From positions 422,001 through 486,000 of the forward strand of contig JADJPD010000005.1 of the NCBI GenBank assembly GCA_016713435.1: a stretch of 64,000 bases of DNA, in the 5' to 3' direction. This DNA comes from Gemmatimonadota bacterium (GTDB lineage: Bacteria > Gemmatimonadota > Gemmatimonadetes > Gemmatimonadales > GWC2-71-9). The position numbers and the translations under genes are program-made. The notes beneath the pieces are model-generated. The model was not told the DNA's origin and ran no database searches. It saw nothing but the letters and a program-made list of their open reading frames with translations. This document shows positions 38,022 to 46,320 of this stretch, piece by piece (within the stretch, counting starts at the first letter, position 1; the number at the start of each line of letters is the position of its first letter).

Positions 38022-39072
38022 CCAGCCGTTCCTGCCGGCTCGCCATGCGAAGCGCGGTGATGAACTCGTCGAGGTCCCCATCGATCACGGCCTGGAGGTT
38101 GTGCACCGACAGGTTGATCCGGTGGTCGGTGACGCGGCTCTGGGGGTAGTTGTACGTGCGGATCTTCGCCGAGCGATCGCCGGTGCCCACCATGGCGCGG
38201 CGCTCGCGCGAACGGGCCGCCTCCTGCTCCGCGATCATGCGGTCGAGGAGCCGCGCCCGCAGCACTTCCATGGCCTTGAGCTTGTTCTGCAGCTGCGACT
38301 TCTGGTCCTGCTGCGAGACCACGAGCCCCGTCGGCAGGTGGGTGATGCGGACCGCGCTGTCGGTGGTGTTGACGCTCTGGCCGCCCGGCCCCGACGAGCG
38401 GAAGACGTCGATCTTGAGGTCGTTGGGGTGGATCACCACGTCCACCTCCTCCGCCTCCGGCAGCACCGCCACCGTGGCGGCCGAGGTGTGGATCCGGCCC
38501 TGGTTCTCGGTGGCCGGCACCCGCTGCACCCGGTGCACCCCGGCTTCCCATCGCAGCAGCCCGAACGCATCCGCCCCGCGCACCGCGAAGACCGCTTCCT
38601 TGACGCCGCCCGAGGTCCCGTCGGAGAGGGACATCATCTCCACGGTGAGTCCCCGGCGCTGCACGAAGCGTTGGTACATGCGCAGCAGGTCGGCGGCGAA
38701 GAGCGCGGCCTCGTCCCCGCCGGTCCCGGCGCGGACTTCCACGATGGCGTCTCGATCGTCGAGGGGGTCCCGCGGGAGCAGGAGCTCGTGGAGCTCCGCC
38801 TCGAGGGTGGTGATCTGGCCGGGGAGCTCGCGCAGGTCCGCCTCGGCGAGCTGGGCCAGGTCGGGGTCGCCGGAGTCGGCCATCTCCCGGGCCTGGGCGA
38901 GGTCGTCCTGGGCCTTCTTCAGCCGGTCGGCCGTGCGCACCACCGGGAGGAGATGGGTGTGCTCACGGCCGAGCGCCTTGATGCGCGCGGGATCGCTGGT
39001 GACCTGGGGGTCGGAGAGCGCCCGCGCCACTTCCTCCGCCCGGGCGAGCGCCGCGCGGAGTCGAGCTTCCAC
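38014..39072 (-). CDS. prfA: Peptide chain release factor 1
   Basis: RF1 terminates translation at UAA and UAG. The 352-residue protein has the GGQ motif in SSGPGGQSVNTTDSAVRI and the RF1-type PxT tripeptide as PAT in HRVQRVPATENQGR, not the RF2 SPF. The N-terminal coiled region ends before LLLPRDPLDDRDAIVEVRAG. Neighbour prmC modifies it. Confidence 0.96.
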   Translation of the reverse strand: MEARLRAALARAEEVARALSDPQVTSDPARIKALGREHTHLLPVVRTADRLKKAQDDLAQAREMADSGDPDLAQLAEADLRELPGQITTLEAELHELLLPRDPLDDRDAIVEVRAGTGGDEAALFAADLLRMYQRFVQRRGLTVEMMSLSDGTSGGVKEAVFAVRGADAFGLLRWEAGVHRVQRVPATENQGRIHTSAATVAVLPEAEEVDVVIHPNDLKIDVFRSSGPGGQSVNTTDSAVRITHLPTGLVVSQQDQKSQLQNKLKAMEVLRARLLDRMIAEQEAARSRERRAMVGTGDRSAKIRTYNYPQSRVTDHRINLSVHNLQAVIDGDLDEFITALRMASRQERLDD

Positions 39073-39075
39073 GGA

Positions 39076-39303
39076 CTAGCCCTGGGTGCCGCCGGCCGGG
39101 GCCTTGTCGGAGGCGTACTTCTTCCGGAAGCGATCCACGCGCCCCTGGGTATCCACGAGCCGCTGGCGGCCAGTGAAGTACGGGTGGCACTTGGCGCAGA
39201 TTTCAACGTGCAGGCTGGGGCTGGTGGAGCGGGTGTCGAACTTGTTCCCGCAGGCGCACTGCACCGTCAGCTTGTGGTAGACCGGATGGATGTTCGCCTT
39301 CAC
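39076..39303 (-). CDS. rpmE: 50S ribosomal protein L31 (zinc-binding form)
   Basis: A 75-residue L31. The start MKANIHPVYHKLTVQCACGN and the CxC...CxxC cysteine set (residues about 16, 18, 37 and 40, in CACGNKF and CAKCHPYF) identify the zinc form. It is the first gene of the minus-strand rpmE-prfA-prmC-ylbF-tmk run, with its own promoter in the divergent region. Confidence 0.95.
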   Translation of the reverse strand: MKANIHPVYHKLTVQCACGNKFDTRSTSPSLHVEICAKCHPYFTGRQRLVDTQGRVDRFRKKYASDKAPAGGTQG

Positions 39304-39368
39304 GGCAGTCTCCTTGGAGGGTCCCTCGCAAGGCCCCGCGCTTGGGGCGTTGTCCCGGGAAGCCGGAA

Positions 39369-39398
39369 AATATAGCAGGGACTGGAGTTACGGATCAA
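39369..39398 (-). promoter_or_regulatory. Sigma-70-type promoter for rpmE-prfA-prmC
   Basis: On the minus strand TTGATC (39398-39393) and TATATT (39374-39369) are separated by 18 bases, about 65 bases before the rpmE start. The TATATT block is the most A/T-rich spot in the region. Confidence 0.65.
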
Positions 39399-39428
39399 CC
39401 CCGCCCCCGCGGCCCCCGCCGGGGACGT

Positions 39429-39457
39429 TTGACAGCCACAGCGGCCCTAAGTATCGT
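39429..39457 (+). promoter_or_regulatory. Sigma-70-type promoter for the Crp-like regulator
   Basis: Consensus TTGACA (39429-39434) is followed after 17 bases by TATCGT (39452-39457), 33 bases upstream of the GTG at 39491. It diverges from the rpmE promoter. I saw no clear TGTGA-N6-TCACA-type operator between them. Confidence 0.65.
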
Positions 39458-39490
39458 AAACTTCAACACTTCCACCCATTTCGAGGTTCC

Positions 39491-40168
39491 GTGGCCCTGT
39501 CGCCCATCGACGTCCTGAAGAAGGTCCCCCTCTTCGCGACCATGCGGGAGAGCGACATCACGGCGTTTGCCGAGCTGGTCCGGGAACGCACCTATCCCAA
39601 GGGGAGCGTGATCGTCTTCGAGGACGACCCCGGGGACGCCCTCTACCTGGTGGCCTCGGGCCAGGTGAAAGTCGTCCTGATCGGCGAGGATGGCCGCGAG
39701 GTGATCCTCTCGGTGCTCGGCGAGGGGAGCTTCTTCGGCGAGATGTCGCTCATCGACGACCAGCCCCGGTCGGCCACGGTCATCGCCATGACGGACGCCG
39801 CGGTGCTGGTGCTGCGGCGCGAGGACTTCCAGAGCCGGCTCCGGAACAGCCCCGAAGTGGGGATCGCGCTCCTGCGGGAGCTGTCGCGGCGGCTCCGGCG
39901 GGCGGACGAGAAGATCGGCAGCCTGGTGCTCCTCGACGTCAACGGCCGGGTGGCCGACCTGCTGCTCCGCATGGCGGAGGAGGAGGGCGGCGACAAGATC
40001 ACCAAGAAGATCACGCACCACGTCATTGCGCAGATGATCGGCTCGAGCCGCGAGACCGTGTCCCGGACCATGCGGGACTTCGTGGAGCGCGGCATGATCC
40101 AGGTCACCCGCAAAGAGATCACCATCACCGACCGATCCCCGCTCGAGCGCGCCGCCGGCCGCTCGTGA
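39491..40168 (+). CDS. Crp/Fnr family transcription regulator
   Basis: A 225-residue regulator. The N-terminal cyclic-nucleotide-binding barrel (LFATMRESDITAFAELVRER to VLRREDFQSRLRNSP) holds the phosphate-binding cassette FFGEMSLIDDQPRSATV, close to the Crp pattern FGExxLxxxxxRxAxV. The dimer helix comes next, followed by a winged helix-turn-helix (HHVIAQMIGSSRETVSRTMR). It lacks the N-terminal cysteines of FNR, so it is not an oxygen sensor of that kind. GTG 39491 follows GAGG and matches the family N-terminus; earlier in-frame starts would cross the promoter. Target genes are unknown; the MBL/Mla genes downstream are candidates. Confidence 0.9.
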   Translation: MALSPIDVLKKVPLFATMRESDITAFAELVRERTYPKGSVIVFEDDPGDALYLVASGQVKVVLIGEDGREVILSVLGEGSFFGEMSLIDDQPRSATVIAMTDAAVLVLRREDFQSRLRNSPEVGIALLRELSRRLRRADEKIGSLVLLDVNGRVADLLLRMAEEEGGDKITKKITHHVIAQMIGSSRETVSRTMRDFVERGMIQVTRKEITITDRSPLERAAGRS

Positions 40169-40260
40169 TCCCCGACACCCGCCCGGCGTGAGCCGGGCCG
40201 ATGGGCCGTCCCCGTGGCAAGTTCCTTGCACGGGGAGCCTGTTGGGCAGAAAGAGGCGCT

Positions 40261-41127
40261 GTGGCGTATACGGTCACGTTCTGGGGCACTCGCGGGTCGA
40301 TTCCGACGCCCGGCGCGCACACGGCGCGCTACGGCGGGAACACCTCATGCGTGGCGGTCTCGGGCGCGCCCGACCAGCTGGTGATCCTCGATGCCGGGAG
40401 CGGCATCCGGCTGCTGGGCCGGGAGCTGTCGCGGGTCGCCACGGCGCCGATGCAGCTCGATATCCTGCTGTCGCACACGCACTGGGACCACATCCAGGGG
40501 CTGCCGTTCTTCCAGCCCCTGAACACCAAGGGGAACTCGGTGCGGATCTACGGCTCGGCGCAGGCCGGGGTGCCGCTCGAGGAGATCCTGGACCGGCAGA
40601 TGGACCCGGTGGTCTTCCCCGTGCCGCTCAAGGCGCTGGCGGCGGACCTGACCATCACGGAAGTGCAGCACGGCTCGTTCGAGATCGACGGCTTCAAGGT
40701 GGAGGCGTTCCGGCTCCGGCATCCGGGGTCGACGCTGGGGTACAAGCTGGTGCCGGTGTCGGGCGGGCGGCCGATGGCCTACCTCACCGACAACGAGCTG
40801 GGCAGCGGTGGCAGTTACGATGTGCCGCCGGACTGGCGGGAGCAGCTCGTGAGATTCCTCCGGGGGGTGGATACGTTGATCCATGACGGGATGTACCCGG
40901 AGTCGATCATCGAGGCGCGCGCGGGCTGGGGGCACTCCACGCCCCAGCAGGCGATCGCCCTGGCCGGCGAGGCTGGCTGCCGGCGGCTCGTGCTGTTCCA
41001 TCACGAGCCGGAGCACGACGATGCGGCAATCGACGCCCTGCTGGTGGCGGCCCGGAGCTTCGCGGCCACCCACGCCCCGGGGCTGGTGGTGGACGCCGCC
41101 ATGGAAGGCATGGCCCTGACCCTCTGA
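40261..41127 (+). CDS. MBL-fold metal-dependent hydrolase
   Basis: A 288-residue metallo-beta-lactamase-fold protein. The metal-binding motif is SHTHWDHIQGLPFF (HxHxDH), with further ligands likely in FRLRHPGSTLGYKL, DTLIHDGMY and LVLFHHEPEHDD. The sequence start VTFWGTRGSIPTPG-HTARYGGNTSC is typical of a group related to PqqB/phosphodiesterase-type enzymes. Some of these hydrolyse cyclic nucleotides, which would suit its place after a Crp-like regulator, but this is speculative. GTG 40261 is preceded by AGAAAGAGG. Its stop overlaps the next ATG. Confidence 0.85.
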   Translation: MAYTVTFWGTRGSIPTPGAHTARYGGNTSCVAVSGAPDQLVILDAGSGIRLLGRELSRVATAPMQLDILLSHTHWDHIQGLPFFQPLNTKGNSVRIYGSAQAGVPLEEILDRQMDPVVFPVPLKALAADLTITEVQHGSFEIDGFKVEAFRLRHPGSTLGYKLVPVSGGRPMAYLTDNELGSGGSYDVPPDWREQLVRFLRGVDTLIHDGMYPESIIEARAGWGHSTPQQAIALAGEAGCRRLVLFHHEPEHDDAAIDALLVAARSFAATHAPGLVVDAAMEGMALTL

Positions 41128-41837
41128 TGAGGTCACTTATGCGACGTGCATTGACGCTGCTCTCCCTCGCGCTCCTGGCGAGCGCCCCCGCCCTGCTGGC
41201 GCAGGACGCCACCGACTCCCGCCCCGGCATCGCCGTGCTGCCGTTCGAGAACGGCGGCTCCTACGGCCAGGACAAGGAGAACTTCGAGGCGCTGCAGCGC
41301 GGCATCCCCGGGATGCTCATCAGCGAGCTGGCCCAGAACCCGGCCGCGCGCGTGGTGGACCGCGCCGAGATCCAGAAGCTCCTCGGGGAGCAGGACCTGG
41401 GCGAGGCCGGCCGCGTGGACGCCGCCACGGCCGCGAAGATCGGCAAGCTGGTGGGCGCCAAGTACATGATCGCGGGCACCTTCGTGGACCTCTACGGCCG
41501 CTTCCGCATGGACGCGCGCATCATCAACGTGGAGACCAGCGAGATCCTCAAGGTGGTCAAGGCCGAGGGGAAGCGGGACGACCTGTTCCGCCTCATCCAG
41601 AGCCTGTCCGAGAACCTTATGAAGGAGACCAAGCTGCCGCCCCTGCCGGCGCAGGTGGGCCAGGCGGTGCGGGCGCGGAACATCCCGACCGAGGCGCTGA
41701 CCTTCTACAGCCGCGCCCTCCTCTACGAGGATCGCGGCGACCGGGCCAAGGCGGCGGAGTACTTCAGCAAGGCCACCACCGTCTTCCCCGAGTATGCGGA
41801 GGCGCAGGAAGGGCTCCGCCGCGCCCGGGGCGGCTGA
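41127..41837 (+). CDS. CsgG/FlgO-like secreted protein with C-terminal TPR-like repeat
   Basis: A 236-residue exported protein. The signal peptide LTLLSLALLASAPALLAQ is followed by a CsgG-type domain: GIAVLPFENGGSYGQDKENF, LISELAQNPAARVVDRAEIQ, GKLVGAKYMIAGTFVDLYGR and DARIINVETSEILKVVKAEG. The last ~60 residues (ALTFYSRALLYEDRGDRAKA and AAEYFSKATTVFPEYAEAQE) resemble one or two TPR units. CsgG-like domains form outer-membrane secretion channels or act as periplasmic parts. It has no lipobox, so a pore role is uncertain. It lies just before mlaE. Confidence 0.8.
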   Translation: MRSLMRRALTLLSLALLASAPALLAQDATDSRPGIAVLPFENGGSYGQDKENFEALQRGIPGMLISELAQNPAARVVDRAEIQKLLGEQDLGEAGRVDAATAAKIGKLVGAKYMIAGTFVDLYGRFRMDARIINVETSEILKVVKAEGKRDDLFRLIQSLSENLMKETKLPPLPAQVGQAVRARNIPTEALTFYSRALLYEDRGDRAKAAEYFSKATTVFPEYAEAQEGLRRARGG

Positions 41838-41846
41838 CCGGGCTGA

Positions 41847-42635
41847 GTGATCGGCTTTCTCGCCGCGATCGGCCGCTGGACGGCGCGCGGGCTCGCCAGC
41901 ATTGGCGCGCTCGCGCGCTTCGCGTTTGACGCCCTGGCGTCGGTCGGGACGCTGCCCGGCGCGGGGCGGCGGGTGGCGGTGCGGGTGCTGCTCAACCAGC
42001 TCCGGTTCACCGCGCTGGAAGCGGTCGGACTCATCGTGCTGCTGTCGGGGGTGCTCTCCTACCTGACCATCTCCAGCACGGTGGCCCAGCTGGACCAGGT
42101 GGGCGCCTCGGAGCTGATCGGGCAGCTGATGGTCGTGGTCATCGTGCGCGAACTCGGGCCGCTGCTCACCGCGCTCGCCATCGTGGGCCGGAGCGGCACC
42201 GCCATCACCGCCGAACTGGCCACCAACACGGTGATGGGCGAGGTGCGGGCGCTCAAGGGCATGGGGATCGATCCCTACCACTACCTGGTGCTGCCGCGGC
42301 TGATCGGCTGCGTGGTCTCGGTGGCGGTACTGATGATCGTGTTCGACGTGGTGGCGGTGGCCGGCGGGTACCTGGCGGCCGCCACGATCGGCGGGATGAG
42401 CGCCGCGCGCTACATGGGCATCGTGGTCTCCAACCTGACCACGCAGGACGTGGTGCTGACGGTGCTCAAGGGCTTCCTGTTCGGCGCCGTGGTGGGCGTG
42501 ATCCCGGCCTACGAAGGGCTCTCCGTGCGCCGCGGCCCCACGGAGATCCCGCAGGCCGTGATCCGCGGGACGGTGGGCTCGATCACGGCCATCTTCATCT
42601 TCGCCGCGCTGATCGTCGGCGCGACGCGGGCGTGA
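41847..42635 (+). CDS. mlaE: MlaE-family ABC transporter permease
   Basis: MlaE proteins form the membrane core of phospholipid transporters linked to MCE proteins. The 262-residue protein has the family segments LLNQLRFTALEAVGLIVLLS, VIVRELGPLLTALAIVGRSG (the conserved E-L-G-P...A-G-R-x-G/S-x-A), TAITAELATNTVMGEVRALK and VGVIPAYEGLSVRRGPTEIP. GTG 41847 gives MIGFLAAIGRWTARGL. Its stop overlaps the next GTG. Partners are the ABC-ATPase-like protein and the MCE protein that follow. Confidence 0.93.
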   Translation: MIGFLAAIGRWTARGLASIGALARFAFDALASVGTLPGAGRRVAVRVLLNQLRFTALEAVGLIVLLSGVLSYLTISSTVAQLDQVGASELIGQLMVVVIVRELGPLLTALAIVGRSGTAITAELATNTVMGEVRALKGMGIDPYHYLVLPRLIGCVVSVAVLMIVFDVVAVAGGYLAAATIGGMSAARYMGIVVSNLTTQDVVLTVLKGFLFGAVVGVIPAYEGLSVRRGPTEIPQAVIRGTVGSITAIFIFAALIVGATRA

Positions 42636-43345
42636 CGGCGCCGCTCGTCTTCGAGGAGGTCCCGCTCGCCAAGGCGCCGCGCGCCAGCGTGGCCGCCCTC
42701 CCGGGTGCGGACCTCACCCTGGCCGGGCGCTTCAGCCTCACGGTGCGCCCCCACGAGACGGTGGCCGTCACGGGTGACGAGCTGAGCGGGGTCGATTTCC
42801 TCGGCGGGCTCGCCCTGGGCCTCGAGGAGCCGGCCGGCGGCCGGGTGCTGACGCTGGGGGAGCAGGTGACGCTGCTGTCGCGGAGTGCGCAACTCGCCTT
42901 CCGGCGGAGGGTCGGATACCTTCCCGCCGGCGAGGGACTGCTGCAGAATCTCACGCTGCGCGACAACATCCGGCTGCCGCTCCGCTTCGGCAGCGATTTC
43001 CGCCAGAAGGACATCGAGGGACGCGTGGACGTCATCGTGGCCCAGCTGCGGCTCACCCGCGTGGCGGACCTCCGCCCTGCCGAGGCCAACGCCGAGGACC
43101 GGCGCCGGGCGGCGCTCGGCCGGGCGCTGGCCTTCGATCCCGAGCTGGTGATCGCCGAGGATCCCTTCGAGGGCATGACCGAGCGCACCTCGGCGGAACT
43201 GCTCGAGGCGGCGCGCGGCGGCGAGACCGCCGAGGGCGGGCGGCGGACGGTGCTGGTGACGGGACCCGGACTTCCCGGGCTCCTCAGGACACGGGTGGAT
43301 CGCGCGGTCCGCGTGGTGCGGGGCGTGGTCGAGGAGGGGCGCTGA
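42632..43345 (+). CDS. MlaF-position ABC-ATPase-like protein lacking catalytic motifs
   Basis: A 237-residue protein at the MlaF position. Its overall course is that of an ABC nucleotide-binding domain: LTLAGRFSLTVRPHETVAVT, then a Q-loop-like RRRVGYLPAGEGLLQNLTLR, and LGRALAFDPELVIAEDPFEG. The P-loop at residues 47-55 reads TGDELSGVD in place of GxxGxGKS/T, so the Lys and Ser/Thr are lost. The LSGGQ signature is ANAED. Walker B reads VIAEDPF instead of the usual xDEPF, swapping the acidic pair. All three motifs are altered while the frame is intact. It cannot be a normal ATPase by established criteria. A structural or regulatory pseudo-NBD, perhaps paired with an ATPase encoded elsewhere, is the best guess. 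Confidence 0.8.
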   Translation: MTAPLVFEEVPLAKAPRASVAALPGADLTLAGRFSLTVRPHETVAVTGDELSGVDFLGGLALGLEEPAGGRVLTLGEQVTLLSRSAQLAFRRRVGYLPAGEGLLQNLTLRDNIRLPLRFGSDFRQKDIEGRVDVIVAQLRLTRVADLRPAEANAEDRRRAALGRALAFDPELVIAEDPFEGMTERTSAELLEAARGGETAEGGRRTVLVTGPGLPGLLRTRVDRAVRVVRGVVEEGR

Positions 43346-43346
43346 C

Positions 43347-44309
43347 ATGCGGGCACGCACGGCCGACGCCCTGATCGGGCTCCTGGTGGTCTCCGCCATC
43401 CTGGTCGTGGTGGTGGCGCTCGCGGTGACGCGCGGGTGGACTGAGCGGCGGGTCAAGCTCTACATGGTGAGCCCCTCGGTGCAGGATCTCAAGCGCGACA
43501 CGCCGGTATTCCTGCAGGGCCTCGACATCGGCGAGGTGGCGGCGATCTCGCCCATTGTGGACAGCAGTGCGATGGGCCCCCCGCAGTTCCTGGTGGAGCT
43601 GCGGATCCGCGAGCGCTTCGCCAACGGGGTGCCGATCCGCCTGCCCCTCGGCACCCGGGCCGAAGTGACCGCCGGCGCCTTCCTCGGCGCCGCCGCCGTG
43701 GCCCTCCTCGCCCCCAAGAACGACGTGGGCGCGGCCCTCGCCCCCGGCGACACCATCCGCGCCACCTACGCGCAGGGCTGGAGTGACGCCCTCAAGGAGG
43801 TGGCCGACACGCTCAAGACCCAGGTCTCGGCCATCCTCAAGGACACCCGGCAGCTGCTGCAGACCCTGGAGCACACCTCGGCCACGGCGCAGCAGGAGGT
43901 GGCGCTCACCGCCCCCGAGGTGCGGGCCACGCTGACCTCGGCCCGGGAGGTCATGGCGCGCATGGAGCCGCTGCTGGCGCAGGCCCAGGCCACGCTGGCC
44001 CATGCCGACGGCCAGGTGGACCAGGTGCAGGACTCGCTCAGCGCGGTGATGGGCGATGCCCGCGTGCTGCTGCAGAGCGCGGACAGCCTGACCCGGACGC
44101 TCACCACGCTCAGCACCGACATGAGCCCGGACATCCGGCGCACCGTCACCAACCTCTACGTGGTGAGCGCCAAGCTGGACTGGTTCATCGACCAGGTGAG
44201 CCGGCGCCCGCACCGGCTGGTGACGGGCGTGAACCAGATCTCCCGCGATTCGATCCTCCGCCGCGATTCCCTGATCGACGCGTCCCTGCACCAGCCGGTG
44301 GCGCCATGA
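43347..44309 (+). CDS. mlaD: MlaD/MCE-domain protein
   Basis: A 320-residue membrane-anchored MCE protein. An N-terminal helix (ALIGLLVVSAILVVVVALAV) is followed by the MCE domain: VKLYMVSPSVQDLKRDTPVF, LQGLDIGEVAAISPI and GTRAEVTAGAFLGAAAVALL. A long helical region with heptad-like LTRTLTTLS and TLKTQVSAILKDTRQLLQTL segments follows, which could build a periplasmic tunnel or oligomer stalk. MCE proteins bind lipids between the two membranes. It begins one base after the pseudo-ATPase stop, and its own stop overlaps the next ATG. Confidence 0.92.
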   Translation: MRARTADALIGLLVVSAILVVVVALAVTRGWTERRVKLYMVSPSVQDLKRDTPVFLQGLDIGEVAAISPIVDSSAMGPPQFLVELRIRERFANGVPIRLPLGTRAEVTAGAFLGAAAVALLAPKNDVGAALAPGDTIRATYAQGWSDALKEVADTLKTQVSAILKDTRQLLQTLEHTSATAQQEVALTAPEVRATLTSAREVMARMEPLLAQAQATLAHADGQVDQVQDSLSAVMGDARVLLQSADSLTRTLTTLSTDMSPDIRRTVTNLYVVSAKLDWFIDQVSRRPHRLVTGVNQISRDSILRRDSLIDASLHQPVAP

Positions 44310-46246
44310 AGTACGTCCTCTACCATCCCCCGACCTGGTCCCCGGAGGCCGTGGCAGCGCCGCTGGCGGCCGAGCAGGTGGAGCTGCGCGTGGCCGAGGG
44401 TCCGTCGGAGATCCGGGCGGACGATCGGCCCACCGCCTACCTGCTCGACGCCGCGGCCCGTGCCCACGTGACGCCGCAGCTGCTGGGGGGGCTCCGGGAT
44501 GCGGGCGTGGCCGTGCTGGCCTTGGGCGAGGCGGGAGAGCCCGACGTGCCCCCCGAGACACCCGCCGACGTCCTGGCGGCCTACCTGCGAGCGCCGGTGG
44601 GGCCCCGGCAACTGCTGGTCGCGCTCCGGAGCGCCTTCCGGGTGTCGGCGCTGCACCGCGAGCAGGTCCGGGCGCGGGCGGAGAGCGCAGCGCGGCTGCA
44701 TGAGCTCACCGAGCTCGCCAACATCGGCGTGCTGCTCACCACCGAGAAGAATCTCAACACGCTGCTGGACCTGATCCTGACGCAGGCGCGGCGGGTGACG
44801 CAGTCGGACGCGGGCAGCCTCTACATCGTGGAGACCGATGAGCTCGGCACGCGGCGGCTCCGCTTCAAGCTGAGCCAGAACCACAGCCGGCCGGACATCC
44901 CGTTCGCGGAGTTCACCGTCCCGATCGATCACACCTCGCTCTCCGGGTACGCGGCCACGGAGGCGGAGGCGCTGGTGATCGAGGACGTGTACATGCTGCC
45001 GCCGGACGTCGAGTACTCGTTCAACCAGTCGTTCGACCAGCGGTACGGCTACCGCACCAAGAGCATGCTCGTCATCCCCATGCAGAACCACCATGGGGAG
45101 GTCATCGGCGTGCTGCAGCTCATCAACCGCAAGCGCGACTTCCAGGCCCGCCTGACGACGCCCGAGGACGCCACCCAGCAGATCATCGCCTACAGCCCGC
45201 ACACGGTGAAGATCGTGAAGGCGCTGGCGGGCCAGGCGGCCGTGTCGGTGGAGAACAGCCAGCTCTACGAGGCCATCGAGCGGCTGTTCGAGGGATTCGT
45301 GAAGGCGGCGGTCAAGGCCATCGAGCAGCGCGACCCCACCACCTCGGGCCATTCGGAGCGCGTGGCCTCGCGCACCGTGGGCCTGGCGCAGGCGGTCGAC
45401 CGGGTGCAGGACGGCCCCTACCGGCTGGTCAACTTCACCCAGGACCAGATCCGCGAGATCCGCTACGCCGGCCTGCTGCACGACTTCGGCAAGGTGGGCG
45501 TCCGCGAGCAGGTGCTGGTCAAGGCCAAGAAGCTCTACGACAGCGACCTCAGCCTGGTCCGCCAGCGCCATGCGTTCATCACGCGGAGCGTGCACTGGAG
45601 CTTCGAGAAGCGGCGGGCCGATTTCCTGCTGGAGCACGGCCGAAATGGGTACGACCGCTTCCTGGCTGACCTCGAGGCGGAACAGCGCGCCGCGATCGAG
45701 ACGGCCGAGCGGTTCCTCAAGGTGGTGCTGGCCTCGAACGAGCCGACCGTGCTCGCCGAGGGCGACTTCAACCAGCTGACGGAATTCGCGGAGCTGCGCT
45801 ACCAGGACCTGGCCGGCGCGGAGCAGCCCTTCCTGCTGGACTACGAGCTCAAGCACCTCAGCATCCGGAAGGGCAGCCTCGACGAGCGCGAGCGGCTCGA
45901 GATCGAGAGCCACGTGAGCCACACCTTCGACTTCCTGAAGAAGATCCCGTGGACCAAGGGGCTCGCCTCGGTGCCGGAGATCGCGTGGGGCCACCACGAA
46001 AAGCTGAACGGGAGTGGCTACCCGCGCCGGGTCCGCGGCGAGGCCATCCCGATGCAGACCCGGATGATGACCATCGCCGACATCTTCGACGCGCTCACGG
46101 CGCAGGACCGGCCGTACAAGCGTGCCCTGCCCGTCACCCGCGCCCTCGATATCCTGGGCGACGAGGTGAAGGCCGGCCAGCTCGACCCCGAGCTCTTCAA
46201 GCTCTTCGTCGAGGCCAAGGTGTGGGAGGACGGTCCGGCGGCCTGA
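44306..46246 (+). CDS. GAF and HD-GYP domain protein with a large insertion
   Basis: A 646-residue cytoplasmic signalling protein. Residues ~1-110 look like a degenerate receiver-type domain (YLLDAAARAHVTPQLLGGLR, VAVLALGEAGEPDVPPETPA). A coiled segment and a GAF domain follow (residues ~140-320, LTELANIGVLLTTEKNLNTL to GQAAVSVENSQLYEAIERLF). The HD-GYP domain has HD at residues 392-393 (LLHDFGKVGVREQVLVK) and HHEKLNGSGYP with GYP at 571-573. HD and GYP motifs are normally about 65 residues apart; here they are about 180 apart, because of a helical insertion of about 110 residues. HD-GYP enzymes hydrolyse cyclic di-GMP. Its ATG overlaps the mlaD stop. Confidence 0.88.
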   Translation: MKYVLYHPPTWSPEAVAAPLAAEQVELRVAEGPSEIRADDRPTAYLLDAAARAHVTPQLLGGLRDAGVAVLALGEAGEPDVPPETPADVLAAYLRAPVGPRQLLVALRSAFRVSALHREQVRARAESAARLHELTELANIGVLLTTEKNLNTLLDLILTQARRVTQSDAGSLYIVETDELGTRRLRFKLSQNHSRPDIPFAEFTVPIDHTSLSGYAATEAEALVIEDVYMLPPDVEYSFNQSFDQRYGYRTKSMLVIPMQNHHGEVIGVLQLINRKRDFQARLTTPEDATQQIIAYSPHTVKIVKALAGQAAVSVENSQLYEAIERLFEGFVKAAVKAIEQRDPTTSGHSERVASRTVGLAQAVDRVQDGPYRLVNFTQDQIREIRYAGLLHDFGKVGVREQVLVKAKKLYDSDLSLVRQRHAFITRSVHWSFEKRRADFLLEHGRNGYDRFLADLEAEQRAAIETAERFLKVVLASNEPTVLAEGDFNQLTEFAELRYQDLAGAEQPFLLDYELKHLSIRKGSLDERERLEIESHVSHTFDFLKKIPWTKGLASVPEIAWGHHEKLNGSGYPRRVRGEAIPMQTRMMTIADIFDALTAQDRPYKRALPVTRALDILGDEVKAGQLDPELFKLFVEAKVWEDGPAA

Positions 46247-46267
46247 GGCCGGCCCACCCGGCGTGAT

Positions 46268-46300
46268 ACGGGGCCCGGTGCCGACGGCACCGGGCCCCGT
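46268..46300. terminator. Bidirectional intrinsic terminator
   Basis: A 13-bp perfect stem (46270-46282 with 46286-46298, GGGGCCCGGTGCC/GGCACCGGGCCCC), extended by two further pairs, lies between two convergent genes. The T-run is weak (GTTGT), but placement supports termination for both strands. Confidence 0.7.
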
Positions 46301-46320
46301 TGTATCCCGCCGCGCCTGCC

